Below, piece by piece: positions 36,478-46,910 of a stretch of 64,000 nucleotides of DNA. Both the position numbers and the translations under genes were made by a program. Under the pieces are notes generated by a model. It did not search any database, had not been told where the DNA came from, and saw nothing but the letters and a program-made list of their open reading frames with translations. How positions within the stretch are numbered: position 1 is the stretch's first letter; every line of letters begins with the position of its first letter. Origin of the DNA: Saccharobesus litoralis (GTDB taxonomy: Bacteria; Pseudomonadota; Gammaproteobacteria; Enterobacterales; Alteromonadaceae); NCBI RefSeq assembly GCF_003063625.1, contig NZ_CP026604.1, forward strand, positions 3,946,065-4,010,064. Direction: 5' to 3'.

Positions 36478-39219
36478 ATGACGACGACCACTAAACCTCG
36501 CCGTACAGCAAAAACCACAGCAACTAAAGAAGTAGCTACAAGCAAAACGGCCACGGCAAAGGCGACATCAACAACGACAGCTAAAAAAGCGCCTGCAAAG
36601 CGTACGACTAAAGCCGCTGCGAAAACCACAACTGCGTCAAAAACAACGGCCAGCACAACCACTAAAAAAGCACCGGCAAAAACGTCAACTAAAAAGCCAG
36701 CAGTTAAAAAGACAACATCACGCAAGTCGCCAGCTAAAAAGACGGATAACGTGTTTGTTGATCCAAAAGAAAAGTTCAATGTGACCACAGCCGAATTAAA
36801 AGACATGATTGTGAAACATTTGCATGTCACACAAGGCACAGATGAAAATAAAGCTAATGAAAAGGCTTGGTTCAATGCAACCGCTGCGGCGATTAATGAA
36901 GTGATTTTTGAGCGTGTGACTAAAACTCAAAAAACGCACTTTGGTCAAGATACCCGCGCAGTACATTATTTATCGTTAGAATTTCTAATGGGACGCTTAC
37001 TAAAAAATAACCTGTGTAATATAGGTTTAATGGAAAAAGCGTCAGAAGCTTTATCTGAACTCAATCAAGACTTTAATGCGATAGCGGAAGAAGAACCCGA
37101 CTTAGCATTAGGTAACGGTGGTTTAGGGCGGTTAGCGGCCTGTTTTATTGACTCATTAGCTACCTTACAATTGCCGGCAATCGGTTATGGTATTCATTAC
37201 GAGCATGGTTTATTTCATCAAACATTCCAAAACGGCCGTCAAGTAGAGCGCCCTGACAGTTGGCGTGAATACGGTAACCCTTGGGAAATTTGCCGCCCTG
37301 AATCTGTTCAAGAAATCCCTGTATATGGTTATGTTGAAACTAAATACGACGATGAAGGTAAAATGGTAAAAGAATGGCATCCAGGACGTATCATTAAAGG
37401 TGTGCCTTGGGATGTGCCAATTGTTGGTTATGGTGCCAATACGGTAAATGTTTTACGTTTGTGGGAAAGTCGCGCTTCTGATTTCTTTAACTGGGACGTA
37501 TTTAACGCAGGCGGTTACTTAGATTCACAAGTCGAAAATGTTCAAGCTGAAACCATTTCTAAAGTTCTTTACCCTAATGATGAAACAGCTCAAGGTAAAG
37601 AATTAAGACTCATTCAACAATATTTCTTCTGTGCTTGTTCAATCAAAGACATTATTCGTCGTTATAAGCGTGCTCATGGTAACGATTGGAGCAAGTTTGT
37701 TGACCAAGTTGTCGTGCAATTGAATGATACACACCCTGTTGTCGCGATCCCTGAATTGATGCGTATATTAATGGATCGTGTCGGTATGGAGTGGGATCAA
37801 GCTTGGGATATTTGCCAAGGTGTATTTGCCTATACTAACCACACGCTTTTACCGGAAGCGTTGGAAAAATGGTCTGTCGCATTATTTGAAAAAGTGTTAC
37901 CGCGTCACTTAGAGATCATTTATGAAATTAATAGTCGTTTCTTAAATGGCATTTGTGAACAAGCTTTCCCTGGTGATGATGCCGTTAAAGCCAAATTGTC
38001 TATTATCGAAGAAGGTAGGCAAAAAATGGTGCGCATGGGTAACTTAGCGGTTATCGGTAGCTTTAAAGTTAACGGAGTTGCACAAATTCACTCAGCTTTA
38101 GTTAAGTCAGATTTATTCCCTGAATTTAACCAAATTTGGCAAGACAAATTTACTAACGTGACTAATGGTGTTACGCCTCGTCGTTGGTTGAAATCTTGTA
38201 ACCCTAGCTTATCTGCTTTAATCGATGAATATGCTGATGTCGACTGGCCGGTAAACCAAGATAAGATCCGCGCTATTGAAGATTTAGCGGAAGACGCTAA
38301 GTTCCAAAAACGCTATATGGATATTAAACATCAAAACAAAGTTGAATTAGCAAAAGTAATCAAAGAGTTAACGGATATTGATGTTGATCCGACTGCGTTA
38401 TTTGATATTCAAATTAAACGTTTACATGAATATAAGCGTCAACAACTTAACTTAATTCACATCATGGCGCTTTATCGTCGCTTATTGCAAAACCCTGACT
38501 ATGACATGCCTAAACGTGTATTTATATTTGGAGCTAAAGCCGCACCAGGTTATTACCTAGCTAAAGAAATCATTTACGCGATTAATAAAGTTGCGGACCG
38601 TGTTAATAATGATTCACGCATTAAAGACAAGTTAAAAGTGGTTTTCTTACCTAACTATCGAGTATCACTAGCAGAGAAAATGATCCCAGCTGCTGATGTA
38701 TCTGAGCAAATTTCGACAGCAGGTAAAGAAGCTTCGGGTACAGGTAACATGAAGCTAGCGCTTAATGGCGCTGTGACAGTCGGTACATTGGATGGCGCAA
38801 ATATTGAAATTGCAGAAGAAGCTGGCGAAGACAATGTGGTTATCTTTGGTTTAACCGTTGATGGCGTTAAGCAACTTCGCGCAGAAGGGTATAATCCGTG
38901 GGATTATTATTACAGCAATGAAGAATTAAAGGCGGTTCTTGATTGGTTTGATACAGATTACTTTACTCCTGGTAAACCTGGTGAGTTATCTGAAGTTAAG
39001 CGCAGTTTGTTAGATAACGGTGATCACTATTTATGTTTAGCTGATTTTGCATCTTATTCAGATGCTCAGAAGAAGATCGATCAACTTTATAAAGACAAGA
39101 AAACTTGGGCTAAAATGGCTATCTTAAACACAGCTCGAATGGCCAAGTTTAACTCAGACCGCTCTATTCAAGATTATGTTGATAATATTTGGAAGTTAGA
39201 ACCAGCCAAGGTTTCATAG
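36478..39219 (+). CDS. glgP: glycogen/alpha-glucan phosphorylase with N-terminal histone-H1-like tail
   Basis: Releases glucose 1-phosphate from glycogen or maltodextrin. The catalytic region starts near residue 98 and is complete: [22 protein letters not shown]-type segment [20 protein letters not shown], and PLP Lys759 in [11 protein letters not shown]. The odd part is residues 1 to about 92: nearly all Lys, Thr, Ala, Ser and Pro, with KKAPAK motifs and only one acidic residue before the last few positions. GAAGG sits 6 bases before the ATG, so the tail is very probably translated. It makes the protein 913 residues, against about 815-830 usually. Such tails resemble histone H1 or AlgP-like proteins; binding to a polyanion, DNA or a surface is a guess. 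Confidence 0.95.
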   Translation: MTTTTKPRRTAKTTATKEVATSKTATAKATSTTTAKKAPAKRTTKAAAKTTTASKTTASTTTKKAPAKTSTKKPAVKKTTSRKSPAKKTDNVFVDPKEKFNVTTAELKDMIVKHLHVTQGTDENKANEKAWFNATAAAINEVIFERVTKTQKTHFGQDTRAVHYLSLEFLMGRLLKNNLCNIGLMEKASEALSELNQDFNAIAEEEPDLALGNGGLGRLAACFIDSLATLQLPAIGYGIHYEHGLFHQTFQNGRQVERPDSWREYGNPWEICRPESVQEIPVYGYVETKYDDEGKMVKEWHPGRIIKGVPWDVPIVGYGANTVNVLRLWESRASDFFNWDVFNAGGYLDSQVENVQAETISKVLYPNDETAQGKELRLIQQYFFCACSIKDIIRRYKRAHGNDWSKFVDQVVVQLNDTHPVVAIPELMRILMDRVGMEWDQAWDICQGVFAYTNHTLLPEALEKWSVALFEKVLPRHLEIIYEINSRFLNGICEQAFPGDDAVKAKLSIIEEGRQKMVRMGNLAVIGSFKVNGVAQIHSALVKSDLFPEFNQIWQDKFTNVTNGVTPRRWLKSCNPSLSALIDEYADVDWPVNQDKIRAIEDLAEDAKFQKRYMDIKHQNKVELAKVIKELTDIDVDPTALFDIQIKRLHEYKRQQLNLIHIMALYRRLLQNPDYDMPKRVFIFGAKAAPGYYLAKEIIYAINKVADRVNNDSRIKDKLKVVFLPNYRVSLAEKMIPAADVSEQISTAGKEASGTGNMKLALNGAVTVGTLDGANIEIAEEAGEDNVVIFGLTVDGVKQLRAEGYNPWDYYYSNEELKAVLDWFDTDYFTPGKPGELSEVKRSLLDNGDHYLCLADFASYSDAQKKIDQLYKDKKTWAKMAILNTARMAKFNSDRSIQDYVDNIWKLEPAKVS

Positions 39220-39250
39220 ACTTTATATCTACATTTCATGTTGATACTTT

Positions 39251-39276
39251 AAAAAGCTCCGCAAGGGGCTTTTTTT
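39251..39276 (+). terminator. rho-independent terminator after glgP
   Basis: Stem AAAAAGCTCC / GGGGCTTTTT (one U-G wobble), loop GCAA, followed by more T. A strong terminator, 31 bases after the glgP stop. Confidence 0.9.
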
Positions 39277-39503
39277 ATGCGTTCAATTAATTGCTCTGTC
39301 GTTTTACTATCTTGCTCGTTAGATCAACTATTTCATCAATAAAGTAGATAATTTGTTATGTTTTTGTAGGTTTTGCGCTATAACTATAATTAGTTCTTTT
39401 TTGCTAAAAAATTAATAAATATAAATACTTAGCATTAAGGCTTGTATTGCACCTTGTATTTTTAAGTGAAAGCAAGCCATTGTTCTATGAAAAGGTTATT
39501 GTC

Positions 39504-42500
39504 ATGTCACAAAGCAGTGTCGCGCCATCTATTGTTCTGGATAACGTAGAAAAGTTAATTTCAGATAAAATCTCGAAACCCCAGTCTGTTCTCGTCAAGT
39601 CATTTGTTCAAACGCTCTATCGCAGTTTATCGCATGACGACTTAATTGGTCGCAGTGATAGTGATCTTTATGGAGCGGCGTTAAGTTTATGGTATTCACT
39701 CAACGCACATCAATCGGGTAGTTCTACCATTCGGGTTTTTAATCCAGAATTAAGCAAGCATGGTTGGGAATCTAGCCATACTATCGTAGAAATTATTACG
39801 CATGATGTGCCATTTTTAGTCGACTCAGTACGTATGGCGTTATCGCGAGCCGGCGTAACAACCCATTGGTTATTACACAACCCTTTAAAACTGCAACGCG
39901 AGAACAATGGTAAGGTTATTGGCATAGGCGACAACTTAGATACCGCGACCGACAAAGATACTGTTTTCCTGATTGAAATAGACAGATTGTCAGATCAAAC
40001 CATCATCGACAGTATCACCAGTGACCTAAAGCTTGTGTTGGAAGAAGTGTTACTTGCTGTTAGTGATTGGCAAGCCATGACAACAAAACTAGCTGAAATC
40101 ATCAATGAGTTAAAAAACTCACCGCCTGATATTAATAAGCAAGAAATTAAAGAATCAATCGCCTTTTTGGACTGGTTAGCCGATCACAAGTTTACCTTAA
40201 TGGGCTATCGCCAATATGAATTAACGCCGATTAGTGGTGATTTTTCATTAAAACAAAAAACCGGTTCTAGCTTAGGGTTAATGAAAACGTCAGTGAGTCG
40301 TAAAACGCGTAAATTAAGCACTTTACCTGCGACAGCGCGTAATGTTGCGATGAATAAAAGCTTGTTGGTTTTAACTAAAACTAATCGTATATCTCGAGTT
40401 CATCGCCCTGCTTATCAAGATTATATAGGGATCAAAACCTTTGATGAAAATGGCAAAGTGACCGGTGAACATCGCTTTATCGGCTTATTTTCTTCAGATT
40501 TTTATAATAGTAGCGCCGAAGTCATACCGCTTATCAATGCTAAGTTACAGCGTGTTATGAAAGCAACTGCGTTAACCGAAGGTTCTCATTCATATAAGGC
40601 AGTACTCAATATTTTAGAAACATACCCCCGAGACGAGTTATTGCAAGCGACTGAAGCTGAATTAAAAGCTATTTCTTTGGGGATATTTCAAATGCAGGAG
40701 CGGGGGCTTTCACGCTTGTTTGTGCGAAAAGACACCTATGGCCGCTTTTTTTCTTGTATGGCTTATGTACCAAGGGAGCGATATAACACTCAATTACGTA
40801 GAGCGACCCAAAAGCTCTTGCAGCAAAGTTTTAATAGTGAACGAGAAGTCGAGTTTACCACTTTCTTTTCAGAGTCAGCATTAGCGCGAACACATTATTT
40901 AGTGAGAGTGAAAGACAATAACTTTGAAATTAATGTTAAGCAGATAGAAGATAATATGAAAGAGCTGGCCAAAACTTGGGAAGATAAGCTTGAACAAAGC
41001 TTACTCAGTAATTTTAGTGAAGAAAAAGGCAAAGCGTTAGCTCGTAAATATGATTCGGCATTTTCCAGAAGCTACAAAGAAAATATTTTACCATCGGCCG
41101 CGGTAGTGGATATTTCAACGCTTGAAGCTTTGTCTGATGATAATCGTTTGGGCATGATTTTTTATCGGCCACAAGAAGAACAAGTGGATTCCAAACGGGT
41201 TAAACTTAAATTATTTCATCGAGATGAGCCCCTACATTTGTCTGATGTATTGCCAATGTTGGAAAACTTTGGCCTTAGGGTTGTTGATGAGAGTCCTTAT
41301 CAAATTACGAGTCAGGATGGACATGTTTTTTGGATCTTAGATTTTTCGATGTTATTAACGTCGGAAAAAGAACTCAATTTGGCTGCGTCTCGCGACGCAT
41401 TTCAAGAAGCATTTCAACAGGTTTGGAATGGTGAGTTAGAAGATGATGGCTTCAATAAGTTGGTTTTGGGTGCGGATTTAACCGGGCGTCAAGTTGCCAT
41501 TATTCGTTCATATGCCAAATATAATAGGCAAATAGGCACAAGCTTTTCACAATCCTATGTTGAACACACTTTTTCACATTATCCGCATATCGCGACGCGT
41601 TTAATTAATTTGTTTGAGGCAAAATTTGATCCGCAAATCTATCAAGGGCTAGAGCCACTGGTAGCGATTAGTACTGAGATTGAACATTTGTTAGACCAAG
41701 TGGCGAACCTTGATGATGATAGGATTATTCGCCGATTTGTGGAGATGATTGGCGCGACATTTCGCACTAATTATTATCAAGTTGACTCTCAAGGCAAATC
41801 TAAATCTTATATTAGTTTTAAAATACAGCCAGAAAAAATCGCTGACGTTCCGAGACCTTTGCCCAAATTTGAAGTTTTTGTTTACTCACCTGAGGTTGAA
41901 GGTGTTCATTTACGTGGCGGAAAAGTTGCTCGAGGAGGCTTACGTTGGTCAGATCGTCGCGAAGACTTTAGAACAGAAGTATTAGGTTTAGTTAAAGCTC
42001 AGCAAGTTAAAAACACAGTAATAGTCCCTGTTGGTGCCAAAGGTGGATTTGTTTGTAAAAAATTACCGACAACAGGTGGGCGTGATGAGCTTTTTGAGCT
42101 AGGCAAACAATGCTATCGCACCTTTATCCGCGGTTTATTAGATATAACTGACAATATTGACCATGGAGCGATCGTTCCTCCGCAAAATGTGGTGCGTCAT
42201 GATGATGATGACCCATATTTAGTGGTAGCAGCCGACAAAGGGACTGCAACGTTCTCTGATATTGCGAATAGTATTTCGCAAGAATATGGCTTTTGGTTAG
42301 GTGATGCATTTGCCTCTGGTGGTAGCGTTGGTTACGATCATAAGAAAATGGGCATAACAGCTCGCGGTGCATGGGAATCGGTTAAACGTCACTTTAGGGA
42401 AATCGGCATAGATTGCCAGACCACAGATTTTACCTGTGTTGGTGTTGGCGACATGTCTGGAGACGTGTTTGGCAATGGCATGTTGCTTTCCAAGCATACT

Positions 42501-44348
42501 CGACTACTTGCTGCATTTAATCACATGCATATATTTATTGATCCTGATCCGGATGCTGCAACTTCTTATGAAGAGAGAAAACGCTTGTTTGCTTTACCGC
42601 GCTCTGGTTGGAATGACTACGATACCCAATTAATATCTCAAGGCGGCGGTATTTTCGAACGCTCCGCTAAGTCAATTAAATTAACACCGCAAATCAAGCA
42701 GCTTATTGGCACGGAAGTTAACGCCATGCCCCCAGCTGATCTAATTAAAGCGTTAATAAAAATGCCAGTCGATTTATTCTGGAACGGTGGTATCGGTACT
42801 TACATTAAAGGTAAAGGGGAAAGTCATTTAGAAGTTGGTGACCGCGCCAATGACTCAGTGCGTATCAACGGCGCTGAATGTCGAGCTAAAATTATTGGCG
42901 AGGGTGGTAATTTAGGATGCACACAACTGGGACGAATTGAATACGCCCACCAAGGTGGTAGAGTCGACACAGACTTTATCGACAATGTGGGTGGAGTTGA
43001 TTGTTCTGATAATGAAGTCAATATCAAAATTCTACTTAACACCTTAGTTGCCGATGGAGAACTTACTGTTAAACAACGCAATAAACTACTTTATGACATG
43101 ACAGATGAAGTGGCAGATATTGTGTTAACGGATTGCTATCGTCAAACCCAGTCTATTTCAATAACCCAGTTAAAAGCCGCAGGCCAATTAAAAGAGCATG
43201 TGCGATTTATACATGGTTTAGAAAAACAAGGTTATCTTGATCGTGCATTGGAATTTTTGCCTAGCGATGAGGAGTTAAGTGAACGCCAAGCCGCTAATGT
43301 TGGTTTAACCCGACCGGAATTATCAGTATTAATATCCTATGGCAAAATGGTATTAAAAGAGCAACTTTTAACTGATGAAGTAACCCAAGATAGCTTCATT
43401 TGTCGTGAGTTAATTGAGTATTTCCCTAAACCACTGCAAGAACGATTTAGCCAAGCTATGCAATCTCACCCGTTGAAATCTGAGATTATAGCGACACAAG
43501 CGGCTAATCAAATTGTTAATGATATGGGCTTAAACTTTGTCCATCGAATGGAAGAAGAAACTGGAACAACACCAGCTGAAATTTTAATTAGCTATACCAT
43601 TGCACGTGAAATTTTTGATATGCCGGCTATATGGCAGGCTCTCGAAGATTTAGATAATAAAATCCCAGCCATTGTTCAAACAGAGGTACTTTTCCAAGTA
43701 CGCCGGACCATAAGACATGCGACACGCTGGTTTTTAAGACATCGAGCTATGCAGTTGTCGATTGAACAAACAATTACCTTCTTTAAACCTGTATTTAATA
43801 CGGTAGCTGAGCAATTACCCAATTTGTTAGTCAAAAAAGAAGCAAAAGCGTTGCACGATTCTGAGTCGATTTTAATTAATGAAGGTATCGATAAAGCGTT
43901 AGCGGTTAAATTAGCTCGTTTACCTCATTTAACCGCCATAATGGATATCGCGCAGGTTGCGGCAGAAACTGAGCGTAATGTTGAGTTAGTCGCCGATGTT
44001 TATTTTAAATTAGGTGACCATATGGATTTACATTGGTTCCTTGAGCAAATTACAGCTCAACCGGTAGCGAATCATTGGCAAGCACTGGCAAGAGCAGCGT
44101 TTAGAGAGGAATTAGATTGGCAGCAACGCTCTTTATCAGGCGTCGTTTTACGCTATTGTGCGGAACAATGTGATAGTCAGGCGATGTTAGACACCTGGAG
44201 TCAAGAAAACAAACAGGTTTTAGATCGTTGGCGCCATATGTTGGCCGATTTTAGAACGACTAATAGCCATGAATTTGCTAAATTTTCGGTAGCTTTACGT
44301 GAACTTATGTTGTTAAGTCATCATTGTGATGCAAAAAGCAGCAATTGA
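39504..44348 (+). CDS. gdhB: NAD-dependent glutamate dehydrogenase, large (180-kDa) class
   Basis: Oxidative deamination of glutamate to 2-oxoglutarate. The start at 39504 (MSQSSVAPSIVLDN, 1614 residues) has AAAGG 8 bases upstream and gives the length usual for this class; a TTG at 39447 would add 19 residues. The first ~700 residues hold the regulatory ACT-like domains (TIVEIITHDVPFLVDSVRMAL). The dehydrogenase core starts with GLRWSDRREDFRTEVLGLVKAQQVKNTVIVPVGAKGGFV; catalytic residues lie near 840-855. The NAD fold includes GVGDMSGDVFGNGMLLS and IGEGGNLGCTQLGRIEYA. The gene stands alone. The symbol gdhB follows Pseudomonas usage. Confidence 0.96.
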   Translation: MSQSSVAPSIVLDNVEKLISDKISKPQSVLVKSFVQTLYRSLSHDDLIGRSDSDLYGAALSLWYSLNAHQSGSSTIRVFNPELSKHGWESSHTIVEIITHDVPFLVDSVRMALSRAGVTTHWLLHNPLKLQRENNGKVIGIGDNLDTATDKDTVFLIEIDRLSDQTIIDSITSDLKLVLEEVLLAVSDWQAMTTKLAEIINELKNSPPDINKQEIKESIAFLDWLADHKFTLMGYRQYELTPISGDFSLKQKTGSSLGLMKTSVSRKTRKLSTLPATARNVAMNKSLLVLTKTNRISRVHRPAYQDYIGIKTFDENGKVTGEHRFIGLFSSDFYNSSAEVIPLINAKLQRVMKATALTEGSHSYKAVLNILETYPRDELLQATEAELKAISLGIFQMQERGLSRLFVRKDTYGRFFSCMAYVPRERYNTQLRRATQKLLQQSFNSEREVEFTTFFSESALARTHYLVRVKDNNFEINVKQIEDNMKELAKTWEDKLEQSLLSNFSEEKGKALARKYDSAFSRSYKENILPSAAVVDISTLEALSDDNRLGMIFYRPQEEQVDSKRVKLKLFHRDEPLHLSDVLPMLENFGLRVVDESPYQITSQDGHVFWILDFSMLLTSEKELNLAASRDAFQEAFQQVWNGELEDDGFNKLVLGADLTGRQVAIIRSYAKYNRQIGTSFSQSYVEHTFSHYPHIATRLINLFEAKFDPQIYQGLEPLVAISTEIEHLLDQVANLDDDRIIRRFVEMIGATFRTNYYQVDSQGKSKSYISFKIQPEKIADVPRPLPKFEVFVYSPEVEGVHLRGGKVARGGLRWSDRREDFRTEVLGLVKAQQVKNTVIVPVGAKGGFVCKKLPTTGGRDELFELGKQCYRTFIRGLLDITDNIDHGAIVPPQNVVRHDDDDPYLVVAADKGTATFSDIANSISQEYGFWLGDAFASGGSVGYDHKKMGITARGAWESVKRHFREIGIDCQTTDFTCVGVGDMSGDVFGNGMLLSKHTRLLAAFNHMHIFIDPDPDAATSYEERKRLFALPRSGWNDYDTQLISQGGGIFERSAKSIKLTPQIKQLIGTEVNAMPPADLIKALIKMPVDLFWNGGIGTYIKGKGESHLEVGDRANDSVRINGAECRAKIIGEGGNLGCTQLGRIEYAHQGGRVDTDFIDNVGGVDCSDNEVNIKILLNTLVADGELTVKQRNKLLYDMTDEVADIVLTDCYRQTQSISITQLKAAGQLKEHVRFIHGLEKQGYLDRALEFLPSDEELSERQAANVGLTRPELSVLISYGKMVLKEQLLTDEVTQDSFICRELIEYFPKPLQERFSQAMQSHPLKSEIIATQAANQIVNDMGLNFVHRMEEETGTTPAEILISYTIAREIFDMPAIWQALEDLDNKIPAIVQTEVLFQVRRTIRHATRWFLRHRAMQLSIEQTITFFKPVFNTVAEQLPNLLVKKEAKALHDSESILINEGIDKALAVKLARLPHLTAIMDIAQVAAETERNVELVADVYFKLGDHMDLHWFLEQITAQPVANHWQALARAAFREELDWQQRSLSGVVLRYCAEQCDSQAMLDTWSQENKQVLDRWRHMLADFRTTNSHEFAKFSVALRELMLLSHHCDAKSSN

Positions 44349-44413
44349 GTAAATCCTTACTCGAATTCTTGACGAATAATCGTTAGAATTTGCAACCATC
44401 TTATTTTTTCAAT

Positions 44414-44437
44414 AAGCCCCTTTACATTTAGGGGCTT
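44414..44437 (+). promoter_or_regulatory. CCCC/GGGG hairpin just before pyrD
   Basis: AAGCCCC and GGGGCTT form a 7-8 bp stem with a short loop, ending 20 bases before the pyrD ATG. It may simply terminate gdhB (TTTCTTGTT follows). Alternatively it could be a pyrimidine-responsive pyrD leader: the AGGGG in the 3' arm is spaced 5 bases from an in-frame TTG (44440), and the 5' arm is a C-run, as in enteric pyrC/pyrD leaders where start-site choice decides hairpin formation. Confidence 0.55.
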
Positions 44438-44457
44438 TCTTGTTCGAAAACACGCCA

Positions 44458-45465
44458 ATGTATAATATTTTACGCTCACTGCTTTTTACTCAAGATGCAG
44501 AATGGTCACATGAATTTACCATTAATACTTTAAAGAAATTGGGTGGAACTGGTTTTGACTTTTTATATCAACAAACACTGCGCGATAAGCCAGTTGAATG
44601 TTTTGGTTTGCAATTTAAAAATCCAGTTGGGTTAGCCGCAGGGTTAGATAAGAATGGTGAGTGTATTGATGCGTTTGCCGCAATGGGCTTTGGCTTTATC
44701 GAAGTGGGTACAGTGACACCTAGACCACAACCTGGTAACGACAAGCCGAGAATATTTCGTTTGCCGGAGGCGCACGCAATAATTAATCGGATGGGATTCA
44801 ACAACCATGGGGTTGATTACTTAGTCGAAAATGTTAAAGCGGCTAAATATGACGGCATTCTAGGTATTAATATCGGTAAAAATAAAGATACGCCAGAAGA
44901 GAATGCCAAAGATGATTACCTACATTGCTTAGATAAAGTTTATGAACATGCGAGTTATGTAACGGTTAATATTTCATCACCTAACACGCCAGGGTTACGC
45001 AATTTACAGTATGGTGATGCATTAAATGAACTGTTGGGTTCAATTAAAGAGCGCCAAGGTGAGCTAGCGCAGCAGTATCATAAGCAAGTGCCGATATTGG
45101 TGAAAATAGCACCAGACATGTCAGATGAAGAAACGCAGCAAGTTGCTGAAACGCTAATCGCTAACCAAATTGAAGGTGTGATTGCGACAAACACGACATT
45201 AGCACGAGATAAAGTTGCTCACTTACAACATGGTAATGAAATGGGTGGCTTAAGTGGTGTTCCCGTACGCCAACAAAGCACACATGTGGTTAGAACTTTA
45301 AAACAAGCGCTTGAAGGTAAGATCCCCGTCGTTGGCGTTGGTGGGATCAATAGTGCTGAATCAGCCCGAGAAAAATTGGATGCGGGCGCTAAGCTAGTCC
45401 AAGTTTACACAGGTTTTATTTATCGAGGCCCTAAATTGGTTAAAGAAATAGTCAATAGCTTATAA
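44458..45465 (+). CDS. pyrD: dihydroorotate dehydrogenase (quinone), class 2
   Basis: Membrane-associated flavoenzyme, fourth step of pyrimidine synthesis. The N-terminal amphipathic helix [20 protein letters not shown] is the class 2 membrane anchor. [28 protein letters not shown], the catalytic NISSPNTPG loop and the FMN-phosphate motif [12 protein letters not shown] are all present. The start at 44458 aligns with E. coli PyrD (335 residues here). A TTG at 44440 would add MFENTP and is better placed for an AGGGG ribosome-binding site. zapC follows, the order found in E. coli. Confidence 0.96.
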   Translation: MYNILRSLLFTQDAEWSHEFTINTLKKLGGTGFDFLYQQTLRDKPVECFGLQFKNPVGLAAGLDKNGECIDAFAAMGFGFIEVGTVTPRPQPGNDKPRIFRLPEAHAIINRMGFNNHGVDYLVENVKAAKYDGILGINIGKNKDTPEENAKDDYLHCLDKVYEHASYVTVNISSPNTPGLRNLQYGDALNELLGSIKERQGELAQQYHKQVPILVKIAPDMSDEETQQVAETLIANQIEGVIATNTTLARDKVAHLQHGNEMGGLSGVPVRQQSTHVVRTLKQALEGKIPVVGVGGINSAESAREKLDAGAKLVQVYTGFIYRGPKLVKEIVNSL

Positions 45466-45503
45466 AACGTTAAGTTATTACTAAAGTCCTTGATTTACCT
45501 TTT

Positions 45504-45541
45504 AAAAATGCCCGAGCATTCTATAATGGTCGGGTATTTTT
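45504..45541 (+). terminator. terminator between pyrD and zapC
   Basis: Stem AAAAATGCCCGA / TCGGGTATTTTT (one G-U pair), 14-base loop, more T after it. The loop contains a perfect TATAAT (45522-45527), which could be the -10 box of the zapC promoter, although no good -35 is in place. Confidence 0.8.
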
Positions 45542-45558
45542 TTATTTAAAGTAGGGTT

Positions 45559-46092
45559 ATGTTGCAACCGAATGCTGAGTGGTTTTGGTTTATAGACCAA
45601 AATCAAGGGAAATTAAGTTTAGATATGGGTGAGATGACATTTACTACGCCGTTTAAGCGTCGTAAATTAATGTCTAGTGCCGATACAAAACGCACATTCT
45701 CGGTTGACGACTCTAGTTTGTATACTCACTTTTATCATGCAGTGGAAGATAGCTTAGGTTTGCCAGAACCTTTATGTGTGCAGGCTGCTTTGAATGGTGT
45801 GGCGGCTCTGATGTTTTTAAAACCAACGGGCGCAAAAAGTTGGTTATTTGACCTAGAACCAGATATTGGCCCTGGATTGCTTGATTACATCACTTGTATT
45901 CGTTCGCAATTTCAACAAGGTGTATTTCTAATATTACAACGTGATGCTAATGCGAGTTTAGTGATGTTGCTAAGTCAGCAAATGCGTTTAAATAATGACT
46001 GCTTATTAAAGCAATTTGAAGTGGTCAAAACGTTAAATGATAGATTAGGCTTATACTTGTTACCAGAGACCAATCAAAAAGCCTCGCGCTAG
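45559..46092 (+). CDS. zapC: cell division protein ZapC
   Basis: FtsZ-ring-associated protein that bundles FtsZ filaments. The call rests on its place after pyrD, as in E. coli, and on the N-terminal pattern EWFWFIDQNQGKLSLDMGEMTFTTPFKRRKLM followed by FSVDDSSLYTHF, which matches E. coli ZapC (W.W...D....LDL..M.F...F..K.L, then DD..LY..F). Also shared are ALNGVAALMFLKPTGAKSW and TLNDRLGLY near the end. The 177-residue length fits (E. coli 180). It is cytosolic, with no membrane segment. Confidence 0.85.
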   Translation: MLQPNAEWFWFIDQNQGKLSLDMGEMTFTTPFKRRKLMSSADTKRTFSVDDSSLYTHFYHAVEDSLGLPEPLCVQAALNGVAALMFLKPTGAKSWLFDLEPDIGPGLLDYITCIRSQFQQGVFLILQRDANASLVMLLSQQMRLNNDCLLKQFEVVKTLNDRLGLYLLPETNQKASR

Positions 46093-46154
46093 GCATTTGT
46101 TTATCTGCACCTCATTTTCACCTTAGTCCCTTTGTTATGGATACGCGGTTTATT

Positions 46155-46910
46155 ATGAATAACTTTGAATTAGAAACCTACTTAAATCAGCTCTTAAAAT
46201 CATCGGCTATTCGAGATTATTGCCCAAATGGCATGCAAGTCGAAGGGAAATCTCAAGTAGCTAAAGTGGTGACGGGTGTCACAGCAAGCCAAGCCTTAAT
46301 CGACGCCGCGATAGAAGAGGGAGCAGATGCTATTTTAGTTCACCATGGTTATTTTTGGAAAGGTGAGGCGCAGCAAGTTGTTGGTATGAAGCGCAATCGA
46401 TTAAAAGCATTGTTAGCCAATGACATTAACTTGTATGGCTATCATTTACCGTTAGATATTCATCCAGAGCTTGGCAATAACGCCCAACTTGCGAAATTGT
46501 TTGGGTTAACTATTACCGATGGGTTAGAGGCTGGCAACCCTAACAGTGTAGGTAATTTAGCATCACTTGATTGCGAAACAGATATTCAGGTATTTGCTCA
46601 GCTAGTCGAAGATAAACTACAACGGAAGATCTTGTTAGAAGCTGCGGGCAAATCCAATATTAAAACGATAGGTTTATGTACAGGTGGAGCACAAGATTTT
46701 ATCGATCAAGCGGCTGCGCGAGGCGCGGATCTGTATATTACGGGTGAAGTCAGTGAAAGAACGATCCATTCAGCCCGAGAATTGGGTATTAATTTTATAA
46801 GTGCTGGGCATCATGCAACAGAAAGATATGGGGTTAAAGCACTTGGTGAATACTTAAATGACAATACCAATCTAAAATGTACGTTTATTGATATAGATAA
46901 TCCGGCTTAA
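46155..46910 (+). CDS. NIF3/YbgI-family dinuclear metal protein (GTP cyclohydrolase I type 2 annotation)
   Basis: Homologue of E. coli YbgI, a toroid-forming protein with a two-metal site and uncertain physiological role. Conserved stretches are YCPNGMQVEGK, VTGVTASQALIDAA, LVHHGYFWKG (metal-binding His pair), YHLPLDIHPELGNN, CTGGAQDFIDQA, ITGEVSERTIHSAREL and AGHHATERYG. I chose the ATG at 46155 because alignment with YbgI starts there; an upstream ATG at 46137 adds six residues. Neither start has a clear ribosome-binding site. It ends 4 bases into the convergent response-regulator gene. Database names that mention GTP cyclohydrolase are weakly supported. Confidence 0.93.
   Translation: MNNFELETYLNQLLKSSAIRDYCPNGMQVEGKSQVAKVVTGVTASQALIDAAIEEGADAILVHHGYFWKGEAQQVVGMKRNRLKALLANDINLYGYHLPLDIHPELGNNAQLAKLFGLTITDGLEAGNPNSVGNLASLDCETDIQVFAQLVEDKLQRKILLEAAGKSNIKTIGLCTGGAQDFIDQAAARGADLYITGEVSERTIHSARELGINFISAGHHATERYGVKALGEYLNDNTNLKCTFIDIDNPA

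Noticed and set aside
36456-36875. Hydrophobic 139-residue open frame on the minus strand
   Set aside because: It is the exact antisense of the Lys/Thr/Ala-rich tail of glycogen phosphorylase; the V/F/A-rich composition follows from the complementary codons, and it has no homology that I recognise.
39447-39503. TTG start extending the glutamate dehydrogenase by 19 residues
   Set aside because: The ATG at 39504 has a better-placed AAAGG and gives the usual class length; the TTG remains possible but less likely.
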